Below, piece after piece: positions 10,854 through 20,881 of a DNA stretch of 64,000 nt. Numbering within the stretch: position 1 is the first letter of the stretch; every line of letters begins with the position of its first letter. The translations under genes and the position numbers were made by a program. Source of the stretch: Isotricha intestinalis (taxonomy: Eukaryota; Ciliophora; Litostomatea; Vestibuliferida; Isotrichidae). The notes under the pieces are model-generated. The model did no database searches. It saw only the letters and a program-made list of their open reading frames with translations, and was not told the origin of the DNA. The stretch covers positions 1 to 64,000 of the forward strand of contig JAJJLU010003475.1 in NCBI GenBank assembly GCA_023807065.1, read 5' to 3'.

Positions 10854-11963
10854 ATGAAAGCTTATACTTTTCAAGAATTTTTAGACTCTTTAAAAATATT
10901 AAGTGAAAATAACCCATCAAATAAGGATATATACGTAGACTCAGGAGATATGAATAATATAAATAATCAATTAAGAATAAAACTAGAAGAAGCTTTAGAT
11001 AAAAATGAAACTTTAATTCAAGAAAATGAACAATTAAAAAATGACTTATTAAATGAACAAAGAGAAAAATCAGAATTAAAATTCGAATTAGAATCAATTC
11101 AAAAAAAATTTCAAAATGAATTTAAATTATCTGAATTAACCGGAATAGAAAAAGATAAAAAATTATATGAATTAACAAATGCAATAAATGAATATGAAAA
11201 TATAACAAAAGAATTAACTGAAAAAATAAAGTATTATGATGAATTATTTCAAAATATGAGTAAAACAGAATCAAAATCAAATGAGAATTTAATTTATGAT
11301 GAAACAGTACAAAAATTATTATTAGAAGTGGATAAAAAAGATGAAATAATTAAAAATTTAAAAAATGAAAATTCTTCTCATGAACAAATATTTAAAGATT
11401 TATCTAAAATGAAAAATGAATTAGATAGTTACACTGCAAAAATTGGACTTTTATATAATGAAATACAAGTAAGAGATAAAATCATTGAAGAATTAAAGAG
11501 TAATAATCCTAATATTAATAAGTTAAATGAATTAAGTGATAATTCAAAAGAAAATAATTTCTATAAATTAAAATATGAAGAAGAAAGAAATAAAAATGAG
11601 AAATTAAGAAATTCTATTTCTGAAGTTACTGTTATGATTAAACAATTAGATGATAGTAAAGAACAAATGAAAAATGCTTATGAAAATACTATTAAAGAAT
11701 TAATGAATAATAAAAATAAAATTGATAGTGGAAATGATAATGAAATAAATGAGGAATTACTTAAAGAAAATGATGAATTAAAAAAAATGAATCAATTTCT
11801 TGTTTCTAAATTGGAAAGTTTACCGGATTTAGAAAAAAAATTCCAAGAATTATTTGAGATGATTGATATATTAAAAAAAGAAAATGCAACTTTGAAACAG
11901 GAATTAAATTCTAGAAATAATATTGAATCTTCTCCTCAAGAAAATATTAATAATGAACAATAA
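10854..11963 (+). CDS. Long coiled-coil protein
   Basis: A 369-residue protein. After a short N-terminal segment (YTFQEFLDSLKILSENN), residues 40-360 are almost continuously charged heptad-like helix rich in E, K, L and N (LRIKLEEALDKNETLIQENE, DELKKMNQFLVSKLESLP). It has no membrane segment or catalytic motif. Such proteins serve as scaffolds or basal-body/cytoskeletal fibres. No specific family is recognised. The C-terminus ends in a polar Q/N-rich tail. Confidence 0.7.
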   Translation: MKAYTFQEFLDSLKILSENNPSNKDIYVDSGDMNNINNQLRIKLEEALDKNETLIQENEQLKNDLLNEQREKSELKFELESIQKKFQNEFKLSELTGIEKDKKLYELTNAINEYENITKELTEKIKYYDELFQNMSKTESKSNENLIYDETVQKLLLEVDKKDEIIKNLKNENSSHEQIFKDLSKMKNELDSYTAKIGLLYNEIQVRDKIIEELKSNNPNINKLNELSDNSKENNFYKLKYEEERNKNEKLRNSISEVTVMIKQLDDSKEQMKNAYENTIKELMNNKNKIDSGNDNEINEELLKENDELKKMNQFLVSKLESLPDLEKKFQELFEMIDILKKENATLKQELNSRNNIESSPQENINNEQ

Positions 11964-12134
11964 ATATTCTATTTTTTTTTTGGCATTTTATTTAAAAAGA
12001 TAATTATTTAAATTTCTCATTTTTTTTTTATTTTATTATATATAATGAAATTTCTATTATATATTTGTTTTAAATTCTAAAAAAAATAAAAGATAATATT
12101 TTAAATTAATAAAAGACATAATATTTTTTATCAA

Positions 12135-15008
12135 TTATTGATTTGGTTCTGTAATATTAAAATAATTATTTTTATTCGTATCACTTTCATTAATATTAGA
12201 ATTATTTCTATTATTAACCATAGTATTATTAATATTATTATTTTTATTTATTTTATAAATTTTTATAACTTTAGGTTGATTTGAATTTTCATTTGTATTA
12301 TTTGTATTATTTTCACTTCTAGGACTAAGTAAAATATTATTATTAATATTTGCAGAACTATTAGTTTTAACTAAATTACTATTTCCAGTATTAACATTAA
12401 TACTAGCAGTACTATAATTAGCATTAAGATTACTAATTCCTCTTTGTGAAACCTGAGGTAATTTTATTTTTTTATCATTATTTAATTGATTATTAATTTT
12501 TTCATCATCAGAAGCATAATTTTTTCCACTTTCTTTCATTTCTTGAGATTTTAATAAATCAGCATTAACTAATTGTAACATTCTACTAAAACCATGTCCC
12601 ATTCTATATTTACCTTCTTCTCTTTGAGGATATTTATTCCAAGGAATATATTCATTTTTACTATTCATATCTTTAATAACACTTTCACAAGATGCACATA
12701 AGAAATTTGACATTGGCTTTTTAGCAAGTAACCAAGTTTCACCTTCTCTTTTATTATCATTCATATTTTTAATTTGAGTTTCAATGTATCTAAAGCTTTT
12801 TTGAACATCTATTTTATCAGCATATCTTTTATTACATGATAGTCTTAAATCTTCTAACATTGCTTTAAGTAAATTTTGATATTGAGTAAAATCATCTTCT
12901 GTTGGAGTAGTCTTTAATCTTTCTAAAATATCATCTATATTTCTTTGAATACTTTCTGTAATTGTTTTTAAATGGTCTATTTTTAAGAATATATTTTTAT
13001 TATTTTCTGTGAATTTAATATTATCAACAAATTTATTAATGTCTAAATAATTAGAGTTTCTGTTTCTTGAATTATCGTTTACTGAACCAAAAGCTAATTT
13101 AGAATATTGTCCTGTTAAGAATTCTATTCTTTTTGCTATCATTGAATTTTCTTGACGTAATTTATCTATTGCTTCATTTACTTGTTCCATTTGATAATCA
13201 TCATCTTTTGATTTATCTTCTAAATTATTTACTCTATCATTTAATTCTTCAAATGAATATTTATTTGTTTTTGTATTTAACTCATCATTAATTTTATGTA
13301 GTTTTTCATTTATTGTATCTATTGCTTGTTGACTTGATTTTAAATTTAATTCTTTTTTTAATTCTGTTATATTTCTTTTTAATTCTTTTATTGCTTTTAT
13401 ATTATCTTCAATCATTCCTTTATTTTCATTTAATATTTCTAATTTTTGTTTTTCTAATAAATTTTTAGTGCTTTGCATTATTTTTTCTTCTAAATCTTTT
13501 AATGAATTATCTAATATATCATTTATTTGATTTATATTAAAATCTCCTTTTTCATTTGTAGGAACTTTTGTATTAATATTTCCTAATTTATTTATTTTAC
13601 TTTGCATTTGATTAATTGAATTTGATATTTCTTCTTTTAATTCATGAAATGATAGAATTATATCTTCATTAGATTTATTATTATTTTCAATTTGTTTTTT
13701 AATATTATTAACTGCATTAATAGCATTATTTGAATTTTTTTTACTTTTCAAAATATCTTCTTCTAATAACCTATTTTTTTCATCATTTTGATCAAATTTT
13801 TTAAACACTTTTTTTTCAAGATTCATAATTAATAATTTACTAGCATCTAAATTACCATCACCATTATCTTTAAATAAATCATAAACATTAAAGTCTTCAA
13901 CTTTAATTTTAATATTATCTATTTCATTTTTAATTTGCTTTGATTTAATTTCTAAATCCTTAACACTTGTTTTTAAAGTATCAATTTCTTTATTAGAATC
14001 TTCAATTAAATCTTTATTTCTATTAATTCCATTAGATAACATATTATGTATTTTAGATATTCTATATAAATCTTTAACATTTTTTTCTAATTGATGAATT
14101 CTTTTATTAAATAATGTTAATAATTCAGGAAAAGTTTTAATTTTATATTTTTCATTTGAATCATTAAATTGTTCTTTTTCTTTATGTTCTAAACCGAAAT
14201 TATTTGGTAAGTTTGATATTATTCTTTCAATTTCATATTCTTGTGTATCAGATTTATATTCACTGTCATCTTTATTTGAATGAGAATAATTTAAATCATC
14301 TTCTCTTAAACTGTTTTTATGGAATTTTACTTTTTTTCCTGATTCTTTATTTTCTCTTTTATATCCTTTTTCTTCATTTGAATCTTTTCTTCTTTCTTTC
14401 TTTTCTATCTTTTCTTCATTATCTTCATTTTTTATTGATTTTTCTTTGAAAGAATCTTTTTCTTCGAAAGAATCTTTTTCTTCTTCTTCTTCTTTTTCTC
14501 TTTTTTTTATTTTTTTTCTTTCTTTTTCTTTTTCTTTTTCATTTATATCTTTTTCTTCATAAGATTCATTTTTATTTATATCTTTTTCTTCATAAGATTC
14601 TTTTTTTTTTAAATCTTTTTCTTCATAAGATTCTTTTTTTTTTAAATCTTTTTCTTCATAAGATTCATTTTCATTTTCTTCATAATTTTCTTCATCTTCT
14701 TTTTTTTGTTTTCGTTTTTTTTTTATATTTTTTTCAGGTTCTTCATATAAATCATAATCTTCAATTATTGTTTTAATTACAGTAGTTTTATTTATTGGTT
14801 TATTTTCTGATAAATTAATAATATTATTTTCTATATTTTGAAATCTTAAATCATTATTATTATTTATTTTAGATAATTTTTTTTCTAATTCTTCAATTTT
14901 TCTTTTATTTGCTTTTTCTCTTTTTGCTAATCTAATTAAAATTTTTTGAAGAAGTGTAAATTGAATACAAGCTTCAACATTAAATTCTTCATCATCATAA
15001 TCACTCAT
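12135..15008 (-). CDS. DUF4795 / QRICH2-like coiled-coil protein, probably ciliary
   Basis: A 957-residue protein. The N-terminus is acidic (MSDYDDEEFNVEACIQFTLL). It is followed by a highly charged K/E region with four tandem copies of an 11-residue unit (ESYEEKDLKKK type), then long coiled coils. Near residues 750-810 is the conserved block KPMSNFLCASCESVIKDM, then EYIPWNKYPQRE and YRMGHGFSRMLQ. Cys-x2-Cys followed by YxPWNK and GxGFSxML is the hallmark I associate with the DUF4795 family (QRICH2, C16orf96), which is linked to sperm flagella. It probably acts in the axoneme. The tail is low-complexity N/S. The family call rests on motif memory, not a search. Confidence 0.7.
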   Translation of the reverse strand: MSDYDDEEFNVEACIQFTLLQKILIRLAKREKANKRKIEELEKKLSKINNNNDLRFQNIENNIINLSENKPINKTTVIKTIIEDYDLYEEPEKNIKKKRKQKKEDEENYEENENESYEEKDLKKKESYEEKDLKKKESYEEKDINKNESYEEKDINEKEKEKERKKIKKREKEEEEEKDSFEEKDSFKEKSIKNEDNEEKIEKKERRKDSNEEKGYKRENKESGKKVKFHKNSLREDDLNYSHSNKDDSEYKSDTQEYEIERIISNLPNNFGLEHKEKEQFNDSNEKYKIKTFPELLTLFNKRIHQLEKNVKDLYRISKIHNMLSNGINRNKDLIEDSNKEIDTLKTSVKDLEIKSKQIKNEIDNIKIKVEDFNVYDLFKDNGDGNLDASKLLIMNLEKKVFKKFDQNDEKNRLLEEDILKSKKNSNNAINAVNNIKKQIENNNKSNEDIILSFHELKEEISNSINQMQSKINKLGNINTKVPTNEKGDFNINQINDILDNSLKDLEEKIMQSTKNLLEKQKLEILNENKGMIEDNIKAIKELKRNITELKKELNLKSSQQAIDTINEKLHKINDELNTKTNKYSFEELNDRVNNLEDKSKDDDYQMEQVNEAIDKLRQENSMIAKRIEFLTGQYSKLAFGSVNDNSRNRNSNYLDINKFVDNIKFTENNKNIFLKIDHLKTITESIQRNIDDILERLKTTPTEDDFTQYQNLLKAMLEDLRLSCNKRYADKIDVQKSFRYIETQIKNMNDNKREGETWLLAKKPMSNFLCASCESVIKDMNSKNEYIPWNKYPQREEGKYRMGHGFSRMLQLVNADLLKSQEMKESGKNYASDDEKINNQLNNDKKIKLPQVSQRGISNLNANYSTASINVNTGNSNLVKTNSSANINNNILLSPRSENNTNNTNENSNQPKVIKIYKINKNNNINNTMVNNRNNSNINESDTNKNNYFNITEPNQ
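14548..14666 (+). repeat. 33-bp tandem repeat inside a coding region
   Basis: The 20-mer TCTTTTTCTTCATAAGATTC recurs at 14548, 14581, 14614 and 14647, an exact 33-bp period. It encodes four 11-residue ESYEEKD-type units in the minus-strand DUF4795-like protein. The period is a multiple of three, so copy-number change keeps the frame. Confidence 0.9.
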
Positions 15009-15145
15009 TTTTAATTTTATTAAAATAATAATTTATAACTATAATAAACCTAAAAAATTAATTTCCAAAAAAAAAAAAACAGTTTTAAAAAAAAAATCCA
15101 ATTCACAAAATTTTAAAAATTTATTTAAATATTTAACAACTAAAA

Positions 15146-16303
15146 TTAAGTATGTTCATCATTTTCTTTTTTCTCTTCTACTTTCTTAACATCTTCTTGA
15201 TGTTTAACATAATAATCATAACTCATTTTTAAATTAACAAGTAAGCAAATAATTTCATTAACAACCATAGCAACATGCATATACCAAAAATAAGTAGAAT
15301 CAACAATATATAATTGTTCAGGTAAATCCATAAAATAATAAACATAAAAATAAACAATAACACTACTTCCAATCGAACCAAGTAAAAATAAATTAACATA
15401 TGTATCAGTAATATCTTGTTTTTTAACAAATTTAATATAAAAAATTCCATCTGCTCCTGCTAAAGCAACCATTGCGTTAACACAAAGAGCCATAAGAGAA
15501 TAAATAGAAATTATTTCTATATATATTGAAGATACTATTAAATGGATAAAATATATTGAACCAAATAATAATAAAGTATAATATATAAATATCCAAAATG
15601 AATGTGTTAAATCTACTGTGTCGTCGAAGTAACTTTTTGTTTTTATTTCTAAGACATTTTTATCTAAAGGATCATTAGGCTCTATTGTATTAAATGTTTT
15701 ATTTATCATTGTATTATTATTTACTGTTTGTTCTATTTTTGCTTCTTGGATTTTTTCTCTTTTTTCTTTCTTTTTTTCAATATTATTCCCTGTTAATAAA
15801 TCAACATATAAATTTTTATTTTCTGAAATTTCTTGAAAAGTTGGAATTTTTTCTTCTTCTTCTTTATAAGCATTATCTTGATTTTCAATATTATCTTCTT
15901 CTCCAAAGCTTTTATCAAAAGGATTCGTAGATTCAAATTTTAAAGTTTTATTAGCAGTATCTTTAAATTTATTTTCTTCTTGATTTTTACTTCCAATATT
16001 AGGAAATTCTAATCTTAATTCTTCATTATTAAAAGCATCTAAAAATTCAGGTGATTCATTTTCATCTTCGTTCATATCATTTTCTTCATTCTCTGGAGCT
16101 TGTAATCTATAAGCAAAACATACTAATTCTTCTGGGTAATAACATGCTAAGTCAAATACTTTTGCTAAATGTTCAAATTTTACTATTATTGGCTCTGAAT
16201 TTGCATAACAATATAATATTTCATGAGAGACTAATAAATTTGTTATCTTTTTTAAACCTTTTTTATCTAGAACTAATGTTGTTTCTCTACGACGTTCATC
16301 CAT
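15146..16303 (-). CDS. Four-TM membrane protein with acidic cytosolic N-terminus
   Basis: A 385-residue protein. Residues 1-75 contain a compact folded-looking segment (KKGLKKITNLLVSHEILYCY, LAKVFDLACYYPEELVCFAY). A polar acidic linker follows to about 230. Then come four hydrophobic helices: FWIFIYYTLLLFGSIYFIHL, then YSLMALCVNAMVALAGADG, then NLFLLGSIGSSVIVYFYVYY, and YMHVAMVVNEIICLLVNL. The end is charged (VKKVEEKKENDEHT). There is no signal peptide, so the N-terminus is probably cytosolic. It is not recognised as a known transporter or receptor. Confidence 0.65.
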   Translation of the reverse strand: MDERRRETTLVLDKKGLKKITNLLVSHEILYCYANSEPIIVKFEHLAKVFDLACYYPEELVCFAYRLQAPENEENDMNEDENESPEFLDAFNNEELRLEFPNIGSKNQEENKFKDTANKTLKFESTNPFDKSFGEEDNIENQDNAYKEEEEKIPTFQEISENKNLYVDLLTGNNIEKKKEKREKIQEAKIEQTVNNNTMINKTFNTIEPNDPLDKNVLEIKTKSYFDDTVDLTHSFWIFIYYTLLLFGSIYFIHLIVSSIYIEIISIYSLMALCVNAMVALAGADGIFYIKFVKKQDITDTYVNLFLLGSIGSSVIVYFYVYYFMDLPEQLYIVDSTYFWYMHVAMVVNEIICLLVNLKMSYDYYVKHQEDVKKVEEKKENDEHT

Positions 16304-17176
16304 TTTTTTTAGGTTATTTTAAAATTTTTTTTTTGAGATTTTTTTAATGTTTTTTTAATGGAATTTGTTATTAGAAATAAATTTTTATTTTTTTTATTTA
16401 TAAAAGTTTAAAGAAATAAATAAATAATGAGGGAAAATATTATAATTAATTTTGAAATTAGTTTTTGATAGTTATTTTTTTTAATATAATTTCTAAGAAT
16501 ATAAAATCTATCATTATGATTATTATTTTAAATATTCTAAGTATTATACATTAGAGTTTTTATAATAAATAACTTTTTTAGTAATTTTATAGTGTAATGT
16601 CAATATTAATTTATTATTAATAATTAAAAATTTTCCATATATTCTTTTGATATATATATCATACAATTTCTAAATTAGCAATTTAATATATTATTATTGA
16701 ATTTAATTTGTAAAATATTTTTTGAGTTTGAAAGATAACACTTTAAATAAATTAATTTATATATTTTTAATTTAATTTCAAATTTTAAAAATTGTTTTCT
16801 TATCAGGAAATAAATTTACTTTCATTAACTTGAAAAAAGTAAATAATAGGTATTTTCCATAATTCAATTTAATTCCCTTTTAACAATTTACAAATTAAAT
16901 CTTAATATAATTTCTAATAATCAATATTTGATGTAAAAAAATATACTTCTCTATTTTAATTCCCAGTTAAAATTCTTTATTTTTTATTTTTTTATATCTA
17001 ATTAAATTTAAATATTTTTTTATTTTCTATATATTATTTAATATGTTATAGGAATATATATTTATAATATTTAAATAAATTATTCATATTATAAAGTTAT
17101 AGATAACATTTATAATATATTTATGATCCAATAAATTGATTTTAAAGAATCATAATTAAAAAAACTAATTCTAATT
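16304..17176. other. Intergenic AT-rich region, no gene seen
   Basis: 873 bp, the longest gap without convincing coding remnants. On the minus strand near 16860 a short MENTYYLLFQVNESKFIS piece precedes TGA; it is too short to call. No RNA gene or repeat is evident. Confidence 0.4.
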
Positions 17177-18070
17177 CTATATACCTAAATTAGTTTTTAG
17201 AAATTTAAAGCAATTTTTTTTCATTTTTGATAATTGTTTAATATCTTTAGAATTTACATATTTTTTAAATTGATGTTTAATAAAAAAAGATGACATCTGT
17301 TCATCACATTTATCAATTGATAATTTTATAGATGAATAATTTTCATTATTCATTTTTTTATTTAACTGAATACATATTCTATCATTAGAAATCAAAATCC
17401 CTGAAACTTTATATTCATATTTAATATTCTTATCATAAACATATATTACATCACCAAAATAAACATCATTAATTTGTTCTAAATGAATTTTTTTATTTGG
17501 AAAAAAAAACGGAATAATTTTTGAAAAATCTTTAATATAATTAAATACTTCTTTAATATTCTTTTCAATAAGAATTGAGTCAAATTGAGTTAAACAAGAA
17601 TAATCATATTTAATATAATTTTCAATATTTTGAAAAAATTTTTCAATATTTTCTTTTGATAATTCTTCATTAATAATATTTTTAATATTTTCATCATAAA
17701 TTAGTATTTCAATGAATATAAAAGTATAAAATTCACATGAATTCCAATAACAATTAATATTAATTTTAATAGGGTTTTTAAATTCATTAATTTTTAAAAA
17801 TAATAATCCAATAACTTTATTTTCATATTTATATTCATTCTCTTCTATTAATATTTCTATTTTATATTTATTTTTCCAATCAAAGTAAAAACTCATTCCT
17901 TGTAATTTATTCTCAGTTGGATTATTATTATTAGTTTTTAAATTAGAAATGAGGTCTTTAAATATTCTTTCATTTAAAATATATTTATTTGTTAAACAAG
18001 AATATAAATGTTCGATGTCGTCATAAAATATATAGGTAAAATTTTTATGAGATTTTTTGAATAAATTCAT
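17177..18070 (-). CDS. Possible SRPBCC/START-like fold protein
   Basis: A 297-residue soluble protein. The C-terminal half has the look of a START/polyketide-cyclase-like (SRPBCC) domain: an entry strand-helix (SILIEKNIKEVFNYIKDFSK), a Pro-rich turn (IIPFFFPNKKIHL), then alternating strands (YFGDVIYVYDKNIKYEYKVS, SNDRICIQLNKK) and a terminal helix after KHQFKKYV. The N-terminal half also ends in YSCLTQFDS and may be a related module. Such folds bind lipids or hydrophobic ligands, but no ligand-specific residues can be read. The frame stops at TAG, showing that TAG ends translation in this genome. The fold call is tentative. Confidence 0.5.
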   Translation of the reverse strand: MNLFKKSHKNFTYIFYDDIEHLYSCLTNKYILNERIFKDLISNLKTNNNNPTENKLQGMSFYFDWKNKYKIEILIEENEYKYENKVIGLLFLKINEFKNPIKININCYWNSCEFYTFIFIEILIYDENIKNIINEELSKENIEKFFQNIENYIKYDYSCLTQFDSILIEKNIKEVFNYIKDFSKIIPFFFPNKKIHLEQINDVYFGDVIYVYDKNIKYEYKVSGILISNDRICIQLNKKMNNENYSSIKLSIDKCDEQMSSFFIKHQFKKYVNSKDIKQLSKMKKNCFKFLKTNLGI

Positions 18071-18699
18071 GTTATAATAAGCTAAATTAATATTTAATCA
18101 TTTCAAAAAAAAATATAATAAATCATTATAAATTATTTAATTTTGACATGTTTTGATGAAAAAAATAAAAAAATCTTATAAACTTCATTCTATTGTTAAT
18201 TCATTGTTTTTATAATTTTGGAAAAGTATTTTAACTTTTATATCAAAGAAAGAATACATATTTTTTTTTCCTTTATTATAATTTTAAGATAAAACTAAAT
18301 AAATATATTAACAAAATATTTATTTTTTCCATTAAAAGTAATCGAACAATTCATCAATCATAATCATTAAATTTATAATAATAAATCCCTTGTTTAATAA
18401 TTTTATTGTTATTATTAAATATTTCATCTTCTTATTTGAATTTAGTTATATTTTAAATTAAAATTAGGTTTTTTATTTCATAATCTTGTGAATATTCCTT
18501 GTTTTTTTTTTTAATTTTTTGGAAAAACTAGGAGTTGTGCTAAAGTGGATTTCAATAATTTTATGATTTTTAGAAATTAAAGACACTTATATCATCATTA
18601 AATTAAATAAATTAGATATTAATAAAAAAATACTGATATATTAGAATATTAATTATAATCAATTAAAGAACTGTAAGTTCAATTCAAAAAAAAAATTAA
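18071..18699. other. Intergenic AT-rich region
   Basis: About 630 bp upstream of the SRPBCC-like gene (minus strand). No intact frame. A slightly G-richer patch at 18527-18550 has no recognisable RNA structure. The decayed fragment to the right begins near 18700. Confidence 0.35.
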
Positions 18700-19010
18700 A
18701 TATTTCTCTATCACAAAAAAAAGAAAAATTTAATCATTTATCATATTAATCATAATAATAGACCTTTAAGAGGAAGAAAATATTTAAATGAAAGAAATAA
18801 ATCAAATAATAGTGATAATATAAGTAATAAAAATAAAATTAAACAAAGACCAATGACATATTAAATAATATGAAAAGATCTACAAATACTAAATCTAGTA
18901 TATATAAAGGATTAAATATCAATAAAAATAATAATAAATGAAATGTAAAATCTTCAAGAAATCTTCCTTATTGGAATAATTCTAAAAAATAAAAATAATG
19001 TTAATAATAT
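18700..19010 (+). pseudogene. Decayed Asn/Lys-rich gene fragment
   Basis: One frame reads about 50 codons without a stop (NHNNRPLRGRKYLNERNK, then SNKNKIKQRPMTY) up to a TAA near 18862. A shifted frame then continues KRSTNTKSSIYKGLNINK, a TGA, and SSRNLPYWNNSKK. Amino-acid composition and codon choice match the intact genes nearby, but no single frame is open. The family is not recognised. It could also be an unannotated low-complexity tail, but no start or intact upstream exon is seen. Confidence 0.45.
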
Positions 19011-19279
19011 TAATAATAAGAATAAAGTAGTTATTAAGAAAAAAATTATAATGTAAGAAAAAGAATCTTATATCTAAACCTTCCATTATAGGAGATATTA
19101 ACAAAAAAATGGTAATAGGAAATAAATAATTTTTAATTATTTTTTATTAATTCATTAATTATTATAAATAATGCCATATATAATTTAATTTATTATTTTT
19201 TTCTTATTTTATTTTTTATGAATAAACTTTAATTAAAAATAATGTCACTTGAGAAATACTATTTTAAAATGACTTAATC

Positions 19280-20698
19280 CTAAAAATGAATAACAATACA
19301 AGAAATATTATCCATAGTTCCTTTATCAATAGCATATTTAACTAATTGTGTACAAAAATCTTTAGAATTAAAATAATTTTTAGAAAACCTAAACAATTCC
19401 ATTTTAGAAACCGCATCCCAAATTCCATCACTAGCTAAAACAACAAATTTACTATTATTCTTAGATATTTCATGTTTACTAATAGTAGGATTTGCAATAA
19501 CACCATTATCTTTTAAATCAAAATCTCCAATAGCTCTTGTTAAACTTAAAGTCCCAAATACTTTTCCTTTAAAAATTAAACCTCCTTTTTCTTTAATTCT
19601 TTCAACTTCTTTTTCATTTTTAACATTATGTTCTTTTGTCATTCTAATTATTTTATCATTTGATATATAAAAACAAGAACTATCTCCTACATTAGCACAA
19701 TAAATTAAATTATTATCTATTAAGATAATTGTTGCTGTTGAACCTGTTAATTTGTATTTTTCACTATTTTTATTTAATTCTGAATCTATTTCTAAAAAAG
19801 AATTATTTAAACTTTCTTCTATTTTATAATTTGATTGTAGTATATTTTTCCTTAATATATTTTCATAATTTTTTTTTAAATATTCTGCTACTTCTTTTCC
19901 TCCGTGACCGTCGAAAATACAAAAAAGAAACATTTTATGATTTTCTTTCTGTAAAAAATTTTGATTTATTAATAAATAATCTTCCATTTCTTTTCTAAAT
20001 TCTGAATTTTGATTTTCATAATTATAATAATCTTTTATTATATTTTCTAATTTTATTTCATTTATTATTCTATTAAAATTTGGATTTGATCTTAATATTA
20101 AATTATTATTAATTCTATTATGATTATTTAATTTAATTAAGTTGTTAAAATTATTTTGATTAGATTGAATTACATTTATATTTGGTAATATATCATTTTT
20201 TTTTAGTTTAAAGTTCTTATCTTTTAAAATTATTTTCTTTTTATTATTATTCATTTCTCCTTTTTTTATTACAAACATCATTTTTGGAGTGTCTTTATTT
20301 TTTTCATTTTCTTCAATGAATAATTCTTTTCTTAAAGTCTGAGATTTTTTAAAAATATCTTCCTCATCATTATTATTCATTTTAATGTTAATTCCATTAA
20401 TATTTGGCATTTCTTTTTCACTTGATTTTCCTCTTCTAATTAATATTTTTTTATTCGAACTTTTATTTCTTCTCCTTATATTATTTTCTTTAATTATAAT
20501 ATGTTGATTTTTTTCATTTTCATTTCTTTTGAATATTATTTTATTGTTTTTATCATTATTTTCATTTTCATTTTTAACTTTTAAAAAAAAATGCTTTGCT
20601 TTATTTTCTCTTGAAACAGGCACGTTTTTATTTATAAAAAAATTAATTGGTTTTTTATGATTTAAAGGAGAAAGATCTAGAATTCTTTTTTTTTCCAT
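19280..20698 (-). CDS. PP2C-family serine/threonine phosphatase
   Basis: A 472-residue protein. Residues 1-220 are a low-complexity K/N-rich extension. The PPM/PP2C domain spans about 225-472 with the family motifs in order: MEDYL, FCIFDGHGGKEVAEYL (metal-binding Asp and the DGHGG box), TGSTATIILI, CANVGDSSCFYI, MTKEHN, LTRAIGDFDLK, VVLASDGIWDAVS and MDNISCIVIHF. The metal-coordinating Asp residues in DGHGG, SDGIWD and the final DN are all present, so it should be active as a Mn/Mg-dependent phosphatase. The C-terminus ends immediately after the last strand. The stop is TAG. Substrates are unknown. Confidence 0.93.
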   Translation of the reverse strand: MEKKRILDLSPLNHKKPINFFINKNVPVSRENKAKHFFLKVKNENENNDKNNKIIFKRNENEKNQHIIIKENNIRRRNKSSNKKILIRRGKSSEKEMPNINGINIKMNNNDEEDIFKKSQTLRKELFIEENEKNKDTPKMMFVIKKGEMNNNKKKIILKDKNFKLKKNDILPNINVIQSNQNNFNNLIKLNNHNRINNNLILRSNPNFNRIINEIKLENIIKDYYNYENQNSEFRKEMEDYLLINQNFLQKENHKMFLFCIFDGHGGKEVAEYLKKNYENILRKNILQSNYKIEESLNNSFLEIDSELNKNSEKYKLTGSTATIILIDNNLIYCANVGDSSCFYISNDKIIRMTKEHNVKNEKEVERIKEKGGLIFKGKVFGTLSLTRAIGDFDLKDNGVIANPTISKHEISKNNSKFVVLASDGIWDAVSKMELFRFSKNYFNSKDFCTQLVKYAIDKGTMDNISCIVIHF

Positions 20699-20881
20699 TT
20701 TATTTATAAATATTTAATATTAAAGAATTAAAATACATAAATTTCTATTTCTTATTTATTTTATTTTTAATTTTAATCATAAATTTTTTATCTTTTACAT
20801 TTTTAATATTTTTAGTCATTAATAATTAAATATAATTTCTGATATTATAAACAATAAAACATAATAAATAAAAAAAAATAT

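Noticed and set aside
18677..18685. GTTCAATTC, like a tRNA T-loop
   Set aside because: No matching acceptor stem, D-arm or anticodon arm can be built around it.
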